From: Gracilibacillus oryzae
Lineage (GTDB): Bacteria; Bacillota; Bacilli; Bacillales; Amphibacillaceae
Assembly: GCF_009498735.1 (NCBI RefSeq)
Contig: NZ_ML762434.1
Location: forward strand, 1 to 64,000
Direction of reading: 5' to 3'
DNA: 64,000 bases
A program made the position numbers and the translations under genes. Under the pieces are notes generated by a model. That model saw nothing but the letters and a program-made list of their open reading frames with translations, was not told the DNA's origin and searched no databases. Below, one piece after another: positions 26,277-33,751 of the stretch (the stretch's first letter is position 1; the number at the start of each line of letters is the position of its first letter).

Positions 26277-26302
26277 AACGGAACAAGTCGCCTTATTCCG
26301 TT
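26277..26302 (-). terminator. Terminator of the chromate transporter gene
   Basis: AACGGAACAAG pairs with CTTATTCCGTT, loop of four, then a run of T on both strands. Eight bases beyond the chrA stop. Confidence 0.8.
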
Positions 26303-26309
26303 TTTTTCA

Positions 26310-27497
26310 TTATAATAATGTCATCAGTGCGCCACCTGCTGCTCCTGTCACCACCACAATCCATGGTGGAAGCTTCCAGAAAACTAACATACTGAACAAA
26401 ACAGCAGCGAAAGCAAAATCAATCGGTGCCAGAATAGAACTTGTCCAAATTGGATCATAAAAGGCAGAAATTAAGATCCCGACAACTCCTGCATTGACTC
26501 CCATAAGTGCACCTTTTATCTTAGGATTCCTGCGCAAGCCATCCCAAAATGGCAATGTTCCTAGAATAAGTAAAAATGCAGGCAGGAAAATCGCTGCAGT
26601 TGCCAGCAAACCGCCAGTCCATCCATTCATAACCGCCCCTAAATAAGCGGCGAAAGTAAACAATGGACCTGGAACAGCCTGAGTTGCCCCATAACCTGCA
26701 AGAAACGCCTCTTCACTCAGCCAGCCTGATGGGACAAACTCTTGTTCAAGCAATGGTAAAACAACATGCCCTCCACCAAATACTAAGGCACCAGAACGGT
26801 AAAAACTGTCAAACATAGCGATCCACTGAATGGACGTAGCTTCTCTTAACAGGGGAAGCAGAATCAGTAAACTGAAAAACAGCACTAAACAAACAGTCGC
26901 GAAACTTTTGGAAATGGCTAACTTAATACTGGATGCAGCTTCATCCTTATGATTACGAAAAATGATAAATCCAATAATTGCTGATAAAAGGATTACTCCA
27001 ACCTGTGTATAGGTAGTTTGCCATAAAAGTGTTATGACTAGCGCTAATAGTGCGATCGCTTTTCTGCTCAAATCTGGAGTAAGTTTTTGTGCCATCCCTA
27101 ATATAGCATGTGCAACTACAGCTACTGCCACAATTTTCAGACCGCGAATCCAGCCTAAATCACTAACATCCATTCCTTGCAGTATAATGGCGAATATAAT
27201 TAGGGCAGCAACAGATGGTAAGGTAAAGCCAAGAAAAGATACAAAGCCGCCCAGGATACCTCCTCTAATCACCCCTATTCCAATACCAACCTGACTGCTG
27301 GCAGGGCCAGGAAGGAATTGACATAATGCCACTAAGTCTGCATAGGCTTTTTCGTCCATCCACCTTCTTCTGCGGATATATTCTTCATGGAAATACCCTA
27401 AGTGTGCAACAGGACCGCCAAATGATGTGAATCCTAACCTTGTCGATATCATGAGAATCTCTAATAATGTTTTAAATAATCCTTTGTCATTGTTCAT
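26310..27497 (-). CDS. chrA: Chromate transporter, ChrA family (long, two-domain)
   Basis: 395 residues with two homologous CHR halves. First half: FTSFGGPVAHLGYFHEEY and the signature FLPGPASSQVGIGIG. Second half: GALVFGGGHVVLPLLEQEFV and QAVPGPLFTFAAYLGA. Predicted to export chromate or a related oxyanion across the membrane in exchange for protons. ATG start after GGAAGGAGATGAATAA. No chromate reductase or ChrB regulator is adjacent, so control is not evident. Complete and monocistronic. Confidence 0.9.
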   Translation of the reverse strand: MNNDKGLFKTLLEILMISTRLGFTSFGGPVAHLGYFHEEYIRRRRWMDEKAYADLVALCQFLPGPASSQVGIGIGVIRGGILGGFVSFLGFTLPSVAALIIFAIILQGMDVSDLGWIRGLKIVAVAVVAHAILGMAQKLTPDLSRKAIALLALVITLLWQTTYTQVGVILLSAIIGFIIFRNHKDEAASSIKLAISKSFATVCLVLFFSLLILLPLLREATSIQWIAMFDSFYRSGALVFGGGHVVLPLLEQEFVPSGWLSEEAFLAGYGATQAVPGPLFTFAAYLGAVMNGWTGGLLATAAIFLPAFLLILGTLPFWDGLRRNPKIKGALMGVNAGVVGILISAFYDPIWTSSILAPIDFAFAAVLFSMLVFWKLPPWIVVVTGAAGGALMTLL

Positions 27498-27601
27498 TTA
27501 TTCATCTCCTTCCAAAATAACATTATAAAACGAATCGTACCATAAGAGCATAGACCAAGGAAGCCGTTTACAAAAATTTAATAATAATCTTTCCCCAAAA
27601 A

Positions 27602-27629
27602 AATAGCCCACAACTTTTTGTGAGCTATT
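27602..27629 (-). terminator. Terminator of the NADP-dependent oxidoreductase gene
   Basis: AATAGCCCACAA pairs with TTGTGAGCTATT (one mismatch) around a five-base loop, followed on the minus strand by a run of T. Confidence 0.8.
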
Positions 27630-27643
27630 AAAGCCATTTTTAT

Positions 27644-28663
27644 TTATTTAGCAGATGGTTCCGAAACTTTCACTAACAATTTCCCAATATTGTTTCCTTT
27701 AAACAAATCAAGAAAGGCATCCGGAATATTTTCAAATCCTCCTTTAATCGTTTCTTCATAGGTTAATTTCCCCTCGTCAAGCCATGAAGCAAGAGCTCTT
27801 GTCCCTTCATTAAATCTGTCAAAAAAGTCACCAACCGTAAATCCCTGCATAAGAGCACTTTTCTTGATTAACACAGTCTGAACTCTTGGGCCAAGATCTG
27901 TTGTCTCTTTATTATAACTGGATATTGCCCCACAAACCGAAATACGGGCAAACTTATTCAATTGGGTGAATACCGCATCAGAGATTTCCCCGCCGACATT
28001 ATCAAAATAAACATCGACACCATCAGGGCATGCCTCTTCTAAAGCTTTTTCCATATTCTCTGTTGTCTTATAATTGATTGCTTCATCGAAATGCAATTCT
28101 TCTTTTAAATACTTTATTTTTTCGTCCGTACCCGCGATTCCAACGACTTTTGCACCTTTGATTTTAGCAATTTGGCCAACAACAGAACCTACCGCACCAG
28201 CAGCACCTGAGATAACAACTGTTTCTCCTTCCTGCGGTCTCCCTATCTCAAGCAATCCAAAATAGGCAGTTAATCCTGTCATACCAAGGATACCTAAATG
28301 GGTAGATATTGGTGCAATATCTTTATCTATCTTCCGCACTTCATCTTCTTGGGCAGTATAGAATGTTTGCCAGCCGAATCCGCCAATAACAATATCTCCT
28401 TCACTAAAATGAGAGGATTTAGATGAAATTACTTCACCGATTGCGCCACCTTCAATCACTTCATTTAATTGATAAGGTGCTACATAAGAAGGGGCATCTA
28501 CCATTCTTCCGCGCATATATGGATCAACGGAAACATATAATGTGCGAATCAGCAATTCCCCATTCTCGGGCTGATTAATCTCTTTTTCTTCAAATGTAAA
28601 TGTATCCTGATCTGGCGTACCTTCTGGCCGTTTCGCTAAAAGAATTTGCTTATTTTTTTCCAT
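27644..28663 (-). CDS. NADP-dependent oxidoreductase, leukotriene B4 dehydrogenase/YfmJ type
   Basis: 339-residue medium-chain dehydrogenase/reductase without structural zinc ligands. N-terminal catalytic domain with LYVSVDPYMRGRM, cofactor motif SGAAGAVGSVVGQIAK (about 160-175), then NADP-binding strand KVVGIAGTDEK and DVYFDNVGGEI. This is the pattern of prostaglandin/leukotriene reductases, curcumin reductase and B. subtilis YfmJ, which reduce alkenals or enones. ATG at 28663 after AAAGGAGTGGGAGA; the longer frame lacks family similarity. Monocistronic. Confidence 0.88.
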   Translation of the reverse strand: MEKNKQILLAKRPEGTPDQDTFTFEEKEINQPENGELLIRTLYVSVDPYMRGRMVDAPSYVAPYQLNEVIEGGAIGEVISSKSSHFSEGDIVIGGFGWQTFYTAQEDEVRKIDKDIAPISTHLGILGMTGLTAYFGLLEIGRPQEGETVVISGAAGAVGSVVGQIAKIKGAKVVGIAGTDEKIKYLKEELHFDEAINYKTTENMEKALEEACPDGVDVYFDNVGGEISDAVFTQLNKFARISVCGAISSYNKETTDLGPRVQTVLIKKSALMQGFTVGDFFDRFNEGTRALASWLDEGKLTYEETIKGGFENIPDAFLDLFKGNNIGKLLVKVSEPSAK

Positions 28664-28769
28664 TCTCCCACTCCTTTGCCTCATGTTATTATAAAAGTAA
28701 CAAAAAATGGAGAGTAACAAAAGATACATGCTCAGGACGTGCTAATTGACTCTTTTTTGTAATGAGTAT

Positions 28770-28794
28770 ATTATAGACTCGTAAAGTCTATAAT
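28770..28794 (+). promoter_or_regulatory. Palindromic operator upstream of the Rrf2 regulator
   Basis: ATTATAGACT-CGTAA-AGTCTATAAT: a perfect 10-base inverted repeat with a five-base spacer, about 15 bases before the regulator start. A similar site at 29263-29287 precedes the next gene, so it is probably the binding site of this Rrf2 protein. Confidence 0.7.
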
Positions 28795-28808
28795 TAGGGG
28801 ATGAGAAA

Positions 28809-29249
28809 GTGAAGTATTCAAAAGCAACAAATTATGCACTCCACACCATTGCTTACATAGCCCTATTGCCATCAGGGAAAACGATTGGTGTGAAACCATT
28901 AGCAGAAGTCCAGCAAGTGTCTCCTTCCTATCTTTCTAAAGTGTTAACTAACTTAGTCAAGGCAGGGTTTATCGAATCCATAACAGGTGTCAAAGGTGGC
29001 TATAAATTAATCAGGAAAGCTGATCAAATCACTTTTCTAGATATAATTCAAGCAATTGAAGGGACATCTTCATTGTTTCATTGCAGTTTGGATCATGCGA
29101 CAACAAAGAGAGAGAATTGTCTGATCGAGAAAGTGATGAATGAGGCAGAGCAGAAAATGGTGGACCACCTCAACTCGGTAACCATCCAACAGATTACAAA
29201 ACAGTTTGACGAAAATATCGTACATTCATTTCTTGGAAAAGCAAACTAA
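28809..29249 (+). CDS. Rrf2 family transcriptional regulator with two cysteines
   Basis: 146 residues: Rrf2 winged HTH in the first ~70 (SKATNYALHTIAYIALL, then PSYLSKVLTNLVKAGFIES and GVKGGYKL), and the long dimerisation helix. Only two cysteines are in the sensor region (C92, C104) instead of the three needed for a standard Fe-S cluster in IscR/NsrR, so it may sense thiol redox state by disulfide formation. GTG start. Likely binds the palindrome at 28770-28794 and the related site before the flavoprotein gene, which follows 59 bases downstream. Confidence 0.88.
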   Translation: MKYSKATNYALHTIAYIALLPSGKTIGVKPLAEVQQVSPSYLSKVLTNLVKAGFIESITGVKGGYKLIRKADQITFLDIIQAIEGTSSLFHCSLDHATTKRENCLIEKVMNEAEQKMVDHLNSVTIQQITKQFDENIVHSFLGKAN

Positions 29250-29262
29250 TTTTTTTACCCTT

Positions 29263-29287
29263 ATTATAGACTATATATATCTTTAAT
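29263..29287 (+). promoter_or_regulatory. Second, degenerate Rrf2 operator
   Basis: ATTATAGACT-ATATA-TATCTTTAAT: the left arm is identical to the operator at 28770 and the right arm matches 7 of 10, with the same five-base spacer. Located 22 bases before the flavoprotein start codon. Confidence 0.55.
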
Positions 29288-29308
29288 ATCTTTAAAGGAG
29301 ATGATTCA

Positions 29309-30211
29309 ATGGTTTACGATTGTGCTATTATTGGCGGCGGGCCTGCCGGCTTAAATGCAGCATTAGTCTTAGGGCGGGCTCGAAGAAAGGTTGCTCTCTT
29401 TGACAACAATCAGGCAAGGAATTCGGTAACACAAGAGTCCCATGGATTTATTACAAGAGATGGCGTGTCTCCTGCAGAATTCAGAGAATATGCCCATCAG
29501 GATATACAGAAATACCCTTCCGTAGAGTTTGAGTCATGCACCATTGAAAAGATTGAAAAACAAGAGGATCATTCTCAATTAACCTCCAACAATGGCAAGA
29601 CCTTTTCCAGCAAAAAAGTAATTCTTGCCTATGGATTAAAAGAAGATTTACCGGATGTAGAAGGGCTGAAAGATTTTTATGGAAAAAGTGTGTTCAGTTG
29701 CCCTTATTGTGATGGCTGGGAATTAAGAGATCAACCGTTAGTATTAATCGCTGAATCAGAGCATGCTGTCCATATGGCGAAAATGATTTATCAATGGAGT
29801 AAGGATTTAGTTATTTGTACGAATGGCTTGCAGATCATACCAGATGATGAGGCGGCATCACTGAAGAGCAAAGGACTGCAGATCCAGGAAAACAAGATTT
29901 CCCACTTATCAGGTACTGATGGAAAGCTATCAAAAATAGTTTTTGAGGATGGAACTGAATTGCATAGAACTGGCGGCTTTGTTGTTACAGAACTAAAGCA
30001 GCCAAATAACCTGGCTAGTTCCCTTGGTTGTGAACTGAAAGGAAACTTAGGAATTATTGTCGACGATTTAGGAAGAACGAATGTAGAAGGTGTCTATGCA
30101 GCAGGGGAAACATCGAATATTGGCCCAGCGCAGTTAATCATTGCAGCCGGCCACGGAGTTCGCGCAGCAGCTGGAGTGAATTATGATATGACAATGGAGG
30201 AATTTAAATAA
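29309..30211 (+). CDS. Thioredoxin-reductase-like FAD oxidoreductase
   Basis: 300 residues. FAD-binding IIGGGPAG at 7-14; redox-active CPYCDG with C131 and C134; C-terminal FAD motif GVYAAGETSNIGPAQL. The central NADPH subdomain does not show the normal GxGxxA loop: the equivalent stretch reads LVLIAESEHAVHMA. So the electron donor is uncertain, as in thioredoxin-reductase-like proteins that use other donors or small disulfides. ATG after AAAGGAGATGATTCA. Placed directly behind the two-cysteine Rrf2 regulator with a shared operator, suggesting a small disulfide-stress module. Confidence 0.85.
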   Translation: MVYDCAIIGGGPAGLNAALVLGRARRKVALFDNNQARNSVTQESHGFITRDGVSPAEFREYAHQDIQKYPSVEFESCTIEKIEKQEDHSQLTSNNGKTFSSKKVILAYGLKEDLPDVEGLKDFYGKSVFSCPYCDGWELRDQPLVLIAESEHAVHMAKMIYQWSKDLVICTNGLQIIPDDEAASLKSKGLQIQENKISHLSGTDGKLSKIVFEDGTELHRTGGFVVTELKQPNNLASSLGCELKGNLGIIVDDLGRTNVEGVYAAGETSNIGPAQLIIAAGHGVRAAAGVNYDMTMEEFK

Positions 30212-30257
30212 GCTTGGGAAGTGTAAATAGAAGAAATATAGTAATGATGAAAAAACA

Positions 30258-30715
30258 AAGAGGATGGGACAGAAGTAGTTTGTCCATACTGTAATCCGCA
30301 TGATCATTCCATTGAATTAGTCCGGATTATTACTTACAGAAAAAAGAATTTTTCATCCTCCACTTGATCACAAATCCTTGCTATGGAAGAGAGACTTTCA
30401 ACAGAATGGATAATCGTTCCAAACTCAGCTTAAGTAATGCTGTCTTAATGGAACAATATTCGTTCCACTTATTAGTCTAGAAATTATAAAAAGCTGGGGA
30501 AAATGCGAGACTCCAGTGGGAACAGCACGAGCTGAAAATCCACTTGGTAAAGTGACTTTCTTTACCAAGTTAGTTGAAGCCGTGCCCACGGAAAGCGAGT
30601 ATTTTCCCCAGCGGTGATTTAGCATTACCTATATTAGTACATTAGTGAATGGCTATCTTGTGTATTTATTGTTCGTTTTTTTGATTATCTATTTTCGTTA
30701 TGTGCCATCCTCGTT
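30258..30715 (+). mobile_element. MITE-like dispersed element, longest copy (C)
   Basis: 458 bases with terminal inverted repeats: left GAGGATGGGACAG, right (reverse complement) GAGGATGGCACATAA. Internal landmarks shared with copies at 12456-12736 and 43215-43589: a TAATCCG/CGGATTA hairpin after the left end, CATCCTCCACTT, ATTCGTTCCACTTATTAGTCTAG, and a large imperfect palindrome running from CTGGGGAAAATGCGAG to GCGAGTATTTTCCCCAG, then ATTAGTACATTAGTGAAT. No transposase is encoded. The right terminal repeat directly abuts a truncated TetR gene. Confidence 0.8.
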
Positions 30716-30718
30716 TAG

Positions 30719-31414
30719 ATTTTAATTTTCTTCCATTTCTTTTCGGTTTTTCTTCATCAATTTAGACAATATCTCATACACGATTGGTACGATGATTCTG
30801 AGAAGCTATTATTTCAATTTTATTATACTTATTTTTCCAGCTATGAAACCAGATTTGATTTCGCCAGAGTCTTAGTGAAGGATCAGGCTATTTCACTTGA
30901 AATCGAGCCACTATCAAAATTAATTAAATATGACAAACATATGAATGCAATTGTTTTTTCATTAGTATCCAAACAATTCAGTCATATACCTCCATTAATG
31001 CATCCTGATATTGTTTATACAATTAAAGGATTCCTTAAGTTATATTCAGAGCTATTATTTTTATCTAACTATCCTATTGATTTGGAGATACTGTGCAACA
31101 CATTAGTGGAACGAACACACGTTATTGCTGAACACTCAACTATACCAATTCTTACTGAAGAGTTCTTTGCTATTCCTTACCCTGAAGTATTGACACCGAC
31201 CAATGACCAGCTAGAGGATTTATTAATAAAGACTAGTAAAGAAATTACGGATGATACAATCCAGGAATCAATCGTATTATTAAAGCAAAACATATATGAA
31301 AGAAACCTCCCTAATGCCGTTGTACAAGGACTTTTAAACAATTTAAGAAGGGACCCGCATTGTAAATGGGCTGCATATTTATACGAATTATATATGGAGA
31401 AGACGCAAGATTAA
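30719..31414 (+). pseudogene. 5'-truncated TetR-type regulator remnant
   Basis: The open frame runs from a stop at 30716-30718 for about 231 codons and looks like the ligand-binding C-terminal domain of a TetR/AcrR regulator (segment HQFRQYLIHDWYDD, then LLFQFYYTYFSSYETRFDF). The N-terminal DNA-binding HTH is absent, and the frame begins exactly beyond the right end of the dispersed element. A shorter reading from GTG 30875 gives 179 residues, but it starts inside the domain and has no ribosome binding site. I read it as a decapitated gene; residual expression of a regulatory fragment cannot be excluded. Confidence 0.6.
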
Positions 31415-31496
31415 GTTATACCACTGAATGAATTCAGAACGCCATTCATTTCTCAGCAAGCAGACCTCTCTTGTCCCGTTCTGCTCCACTGCAAAT

Positions 31497-31547
31497 AAGG
31501 TCATGAGTACCATTCAGTTATCTTACCTTGGTACTCATGACCTTTTT
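31497..31547. terminator. Strong bidirectional terminator
   Basis: A 16-base perfect stem AAGGTCATGAGTACCA / TGGTACTCATGACCTT with a 16-base loop and TTTTT. Sits between the TetR remnant and the convergent exported nucleotidase gene. Confidence 0.9.
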
Positions 31548-31594
31548 ACACGTTAGGAAAGCATATAATTACTGCAGGGTCTAGTAAAAGCGTA

Positions 31595-33658
31595 CTATTC
31601 TTCAGTTCCGTTCATTATCACAATTCTTCCCTCTAACTCAGGACTGATACTGCCTTGCTCTTTCACATACTCCGAGAATGCATCACGCAGGAAATGCTTC
31701 GTTTTCAGCACTTCAACAGTGTCCTCCTTCAGCATTGTGAACAGGTCGCCGCCGCCTGTTAAAAAGTCATTAGCAGCCACTGTGTAGGTCTTATCTACAT
31801 CAATCGGCTCACCGTTGACAAGGACTTCTACTACTCTGGAACCTGGATCAAGTGAAGCATCAAATGTATATGAAAGTCCCGAGACTTGCAGAAAACTGCC
31901 TGATGCAGATGGATATGCTGCGACTCCATGCTCCAATGCTTCCCAAACAGTCTGTCCGCTCGCTTCCACCATAACGACTGTATTATCAAACGGAAGGGAT
32001 TCATATATATTTTCCAATCTAATCTCACCCTGCGGAATACTGGCCCGGACACCACCACCATTTTGCAAAGCAATATCTGCTCCTGTTAAGGCTCTTAAAC
32101 TATCCGCAATTGCATTTGCAAGATTTGATTCTTGCAATCTTACTGTTTCACGTTCACCATTTAGCGCAACACTCGACTCGCCAACAACTGTTTTCATTTC
32201 TTCATCAATTTGACTTTCATAATTCCGGATAATAGATTCAACTTCAGGATCATTCGCTAGATTATGTGTCATAAAAATGTGGGCAAAATTAAATCCGAGC
32301 ATTTCATCACCAAGCATATGAATATTGATCTGATTCAACGTTTCCGAATGCTTCCCTGGTGCGATCAGCCATGACTGGTCAATTTTTTGCGGAAAGTCAA
32401 CGATATCCTCTCCTCCACCGATAATTATGTCAAATCCATCTACCTTTGTTGGCAGAACTTCATTATCTGTATGAAGATGCGATAAACCAATGACAATATC
32501 CGCCTGATCTCTCACAGTCTGAACTGTTTCTTCTGCTGATGTAAAGTGATCGTCAAATGAAATCCCCTCTACATTTTTCGGATGTGTAAAATGATGACTC
32601 TGATCATCTGTTACACCTACAATCGCAATACTTGTCCCATTGATTTCCTTCATTATATAAGGTTGAAGGAACGCTGGGTGTTCTCCCTCATAAAGCGTAT
32701 TGGCAGATAAAAAAGAAAATTGAGCTAATCCTTCATTACGCTGCATAACAGAAAACGGAAAGTCAAAATCATGATTACCTAACACCATAGCATCATAACC
32801 CATTTCATTCATCACATCTATTGTTGCTGCACCTTCCGAAAGGTTCGCGATATTTGTATTATATGGTGCATCTCCTGCATCAATCAGTAATGTATTCGGT
32901 TGTTTTGCACGGAATTCCTTCACAATATGGCTCATCTTAGCCAAACCGCCAATTTCCTGTTCTGCACCTGATGGGACATATGGCTGTAAATGCCCATGAA
33001 TGTCTGCCGTTGCAAAGACCGTGATAATCTGGAAATCGGGATGTGATAAGATATCATACAAATTTTGCGCTGCTTTCCCACGGGTAATTGGTTCATTTTG
33101 CTGTACTTCTTCTTGTGTAAGAAAATCAGCTTCCACAAGCTTTTGATCAAAGTCGATTGTTTGCTGAGCACCGAAGATGACCTTTCCGATCATATCTGCC
33201 CATTCCTTATAAGTCACAGCCTCCTCAGGGTCATACTCCTCTTTAGAGAATTCGAGTGCTCTAATTTTAAACAATCCTTCTAACTCTTCCAGCGCCCAGT
33301 GAGTCTGCAAATTCTTAACGGTAGGAATAGTGAAAGATTCGTCAATAACGGCGAGGGGATCTTGATAGGTTGTCTTTTTTTGTACCGTGGGGTCTATCGG
33401 TGTTGTAGGATGGATTTCTGCTAATTGAAAGCCGCGATTAAGCATAACGGCAGCTTCAGCACGAGTTAAAGCCCGTTCAGGGTCAAAATTTCTATTTGGC
33501 ATACCATTTAATATGCCCATTGACGCTAATTGATTTATCGCCTTCTTGTAAGAAGAGTCAGCAATGTCATTATAAGCATCACCAGTTGCTGCTGATGCCG
33601 GAAAAGCAGTAAGAAAACTTATAAACAGAATTATTGCGAAAACAAATAATTTCTTCAA
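31595..33658 (-). CDS. Exported SLH-domain metallophosphatase / 5'-nucleotidase
   Basis: 687 residues. Signal peptide 1-24 (FLTAFPASA cleavage region); an SLH (S-layer homology) domain at about 28-80 (YNDIADSSYKKAINQLASMG, GILNGMPNRNFDPERALTRAEA) and a second weaker SLH-like stretch to ~200, for binding cell-wall polymer; a calcineurin-like phosphoesterase domain (ATADIHGH, GDAPYN, GNHDFDFP, LSHLHTD); and a C-terminal 5'-nucleotidase domain (LQNGGGVRASIP, GGGDLFTM). It would release phosphate from nucleotides at the cell surface. TTG start at 33658 with GGAGGAGATG upstream. Follows the secreted phosphatase gene on the same strand after a terminator. Confidence 0.88.
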   Translation of the reverse strand: MKKLFVFAIILFISFLTAFPASAATGDAYNDIADSSYKKAINQLASMGILNGMPNRNFDPERALTRAEAAVMLNRGFQLAEIHPTTPIDPTVQKKTTYQDPLAVIDESFTIPTVKNLQTHWALEELEGLFKIRALEFSKEEYDPEEAVTYKEWADMIGKVIFGAQQTIDFDQKLVEADFLTQEEVQQNEPITRGKAAQNLYDILSHPDFQIITVFATADIHGHLQPYVPSGAEQEIGGLAKMSHIVKEFRAKQPNTLLIDAGDAPYNTNIANLSEGAATIDVMNEMGYDAMVLGNHDFDFPFSVMQRNEGLAQFSFLSANTLYEGEHPAFLQPYIMKEINGTSIAIVGVTDDQSHHFTHPKNVEGISFDDHFTSAEETVQTVRDQADIVIGLSHLHTDNEVLPTKVDGFDIIIGGGEDIVDFPQKIDQSWLIAPGKHSETLNQINIHMLGDEMLGFNFAHIFMTHNLANDPEVESIIRNYESQIDEEMKTVVGESSVALNGERETVRLQESNLANAIADSLRALTGADIALQNGGGVRASIPQGEIRLENIYESLPFDNTVVMVEASGQTVWEALEHGVAAYPSASGSFLQVSGLSYTFDASLDPGSRVVEVLVNGEPIDVDKTYTVAANDFLTGGGDLFTMLKEDTVEVLKTKHFLRDAFSEYVKEQGSISPELEGRIVIMNGTEE

Positions 33659-33697
33659 GATTTCATCTCCTCCATCTTTTTTATAATAGTATCCAAA

Positions 33698-33735
33698 CAA
33701 AAGGCAGCACAAGTGTTTACCTTAGCTGCCTTTTG
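33698..33735 (-). terminator. Terminator between the two phosphatase genes
   Basis: CAAAAGGCAGC pairs with GCTGCCTTTTG around a 16-base loop and is followed on the minus strand by TTTGG. It ends the secreted phosphatase transcript before the SLH nucleotidase, so the latter relies on read-through or a promoter just after the hairpin (a TATTAT lies there). Confidence 0.7.
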
Positions 33736-33751
33736 TTGAATCAGCACTCCC

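Noticed and set aside
30425..30625. 66-codon minus-strand frame within copy C
   Set aside because: It lies in the palindromic non-coding element and is not conserved in the other copies.
31459..31490. Further fragment of the dispersed element (CTCTTGTCCCGTTCTGCTCC)
   Set aside because: Only about 20 bases resemble the left end; too short to separate from chance or from the neighbouring terminator region.
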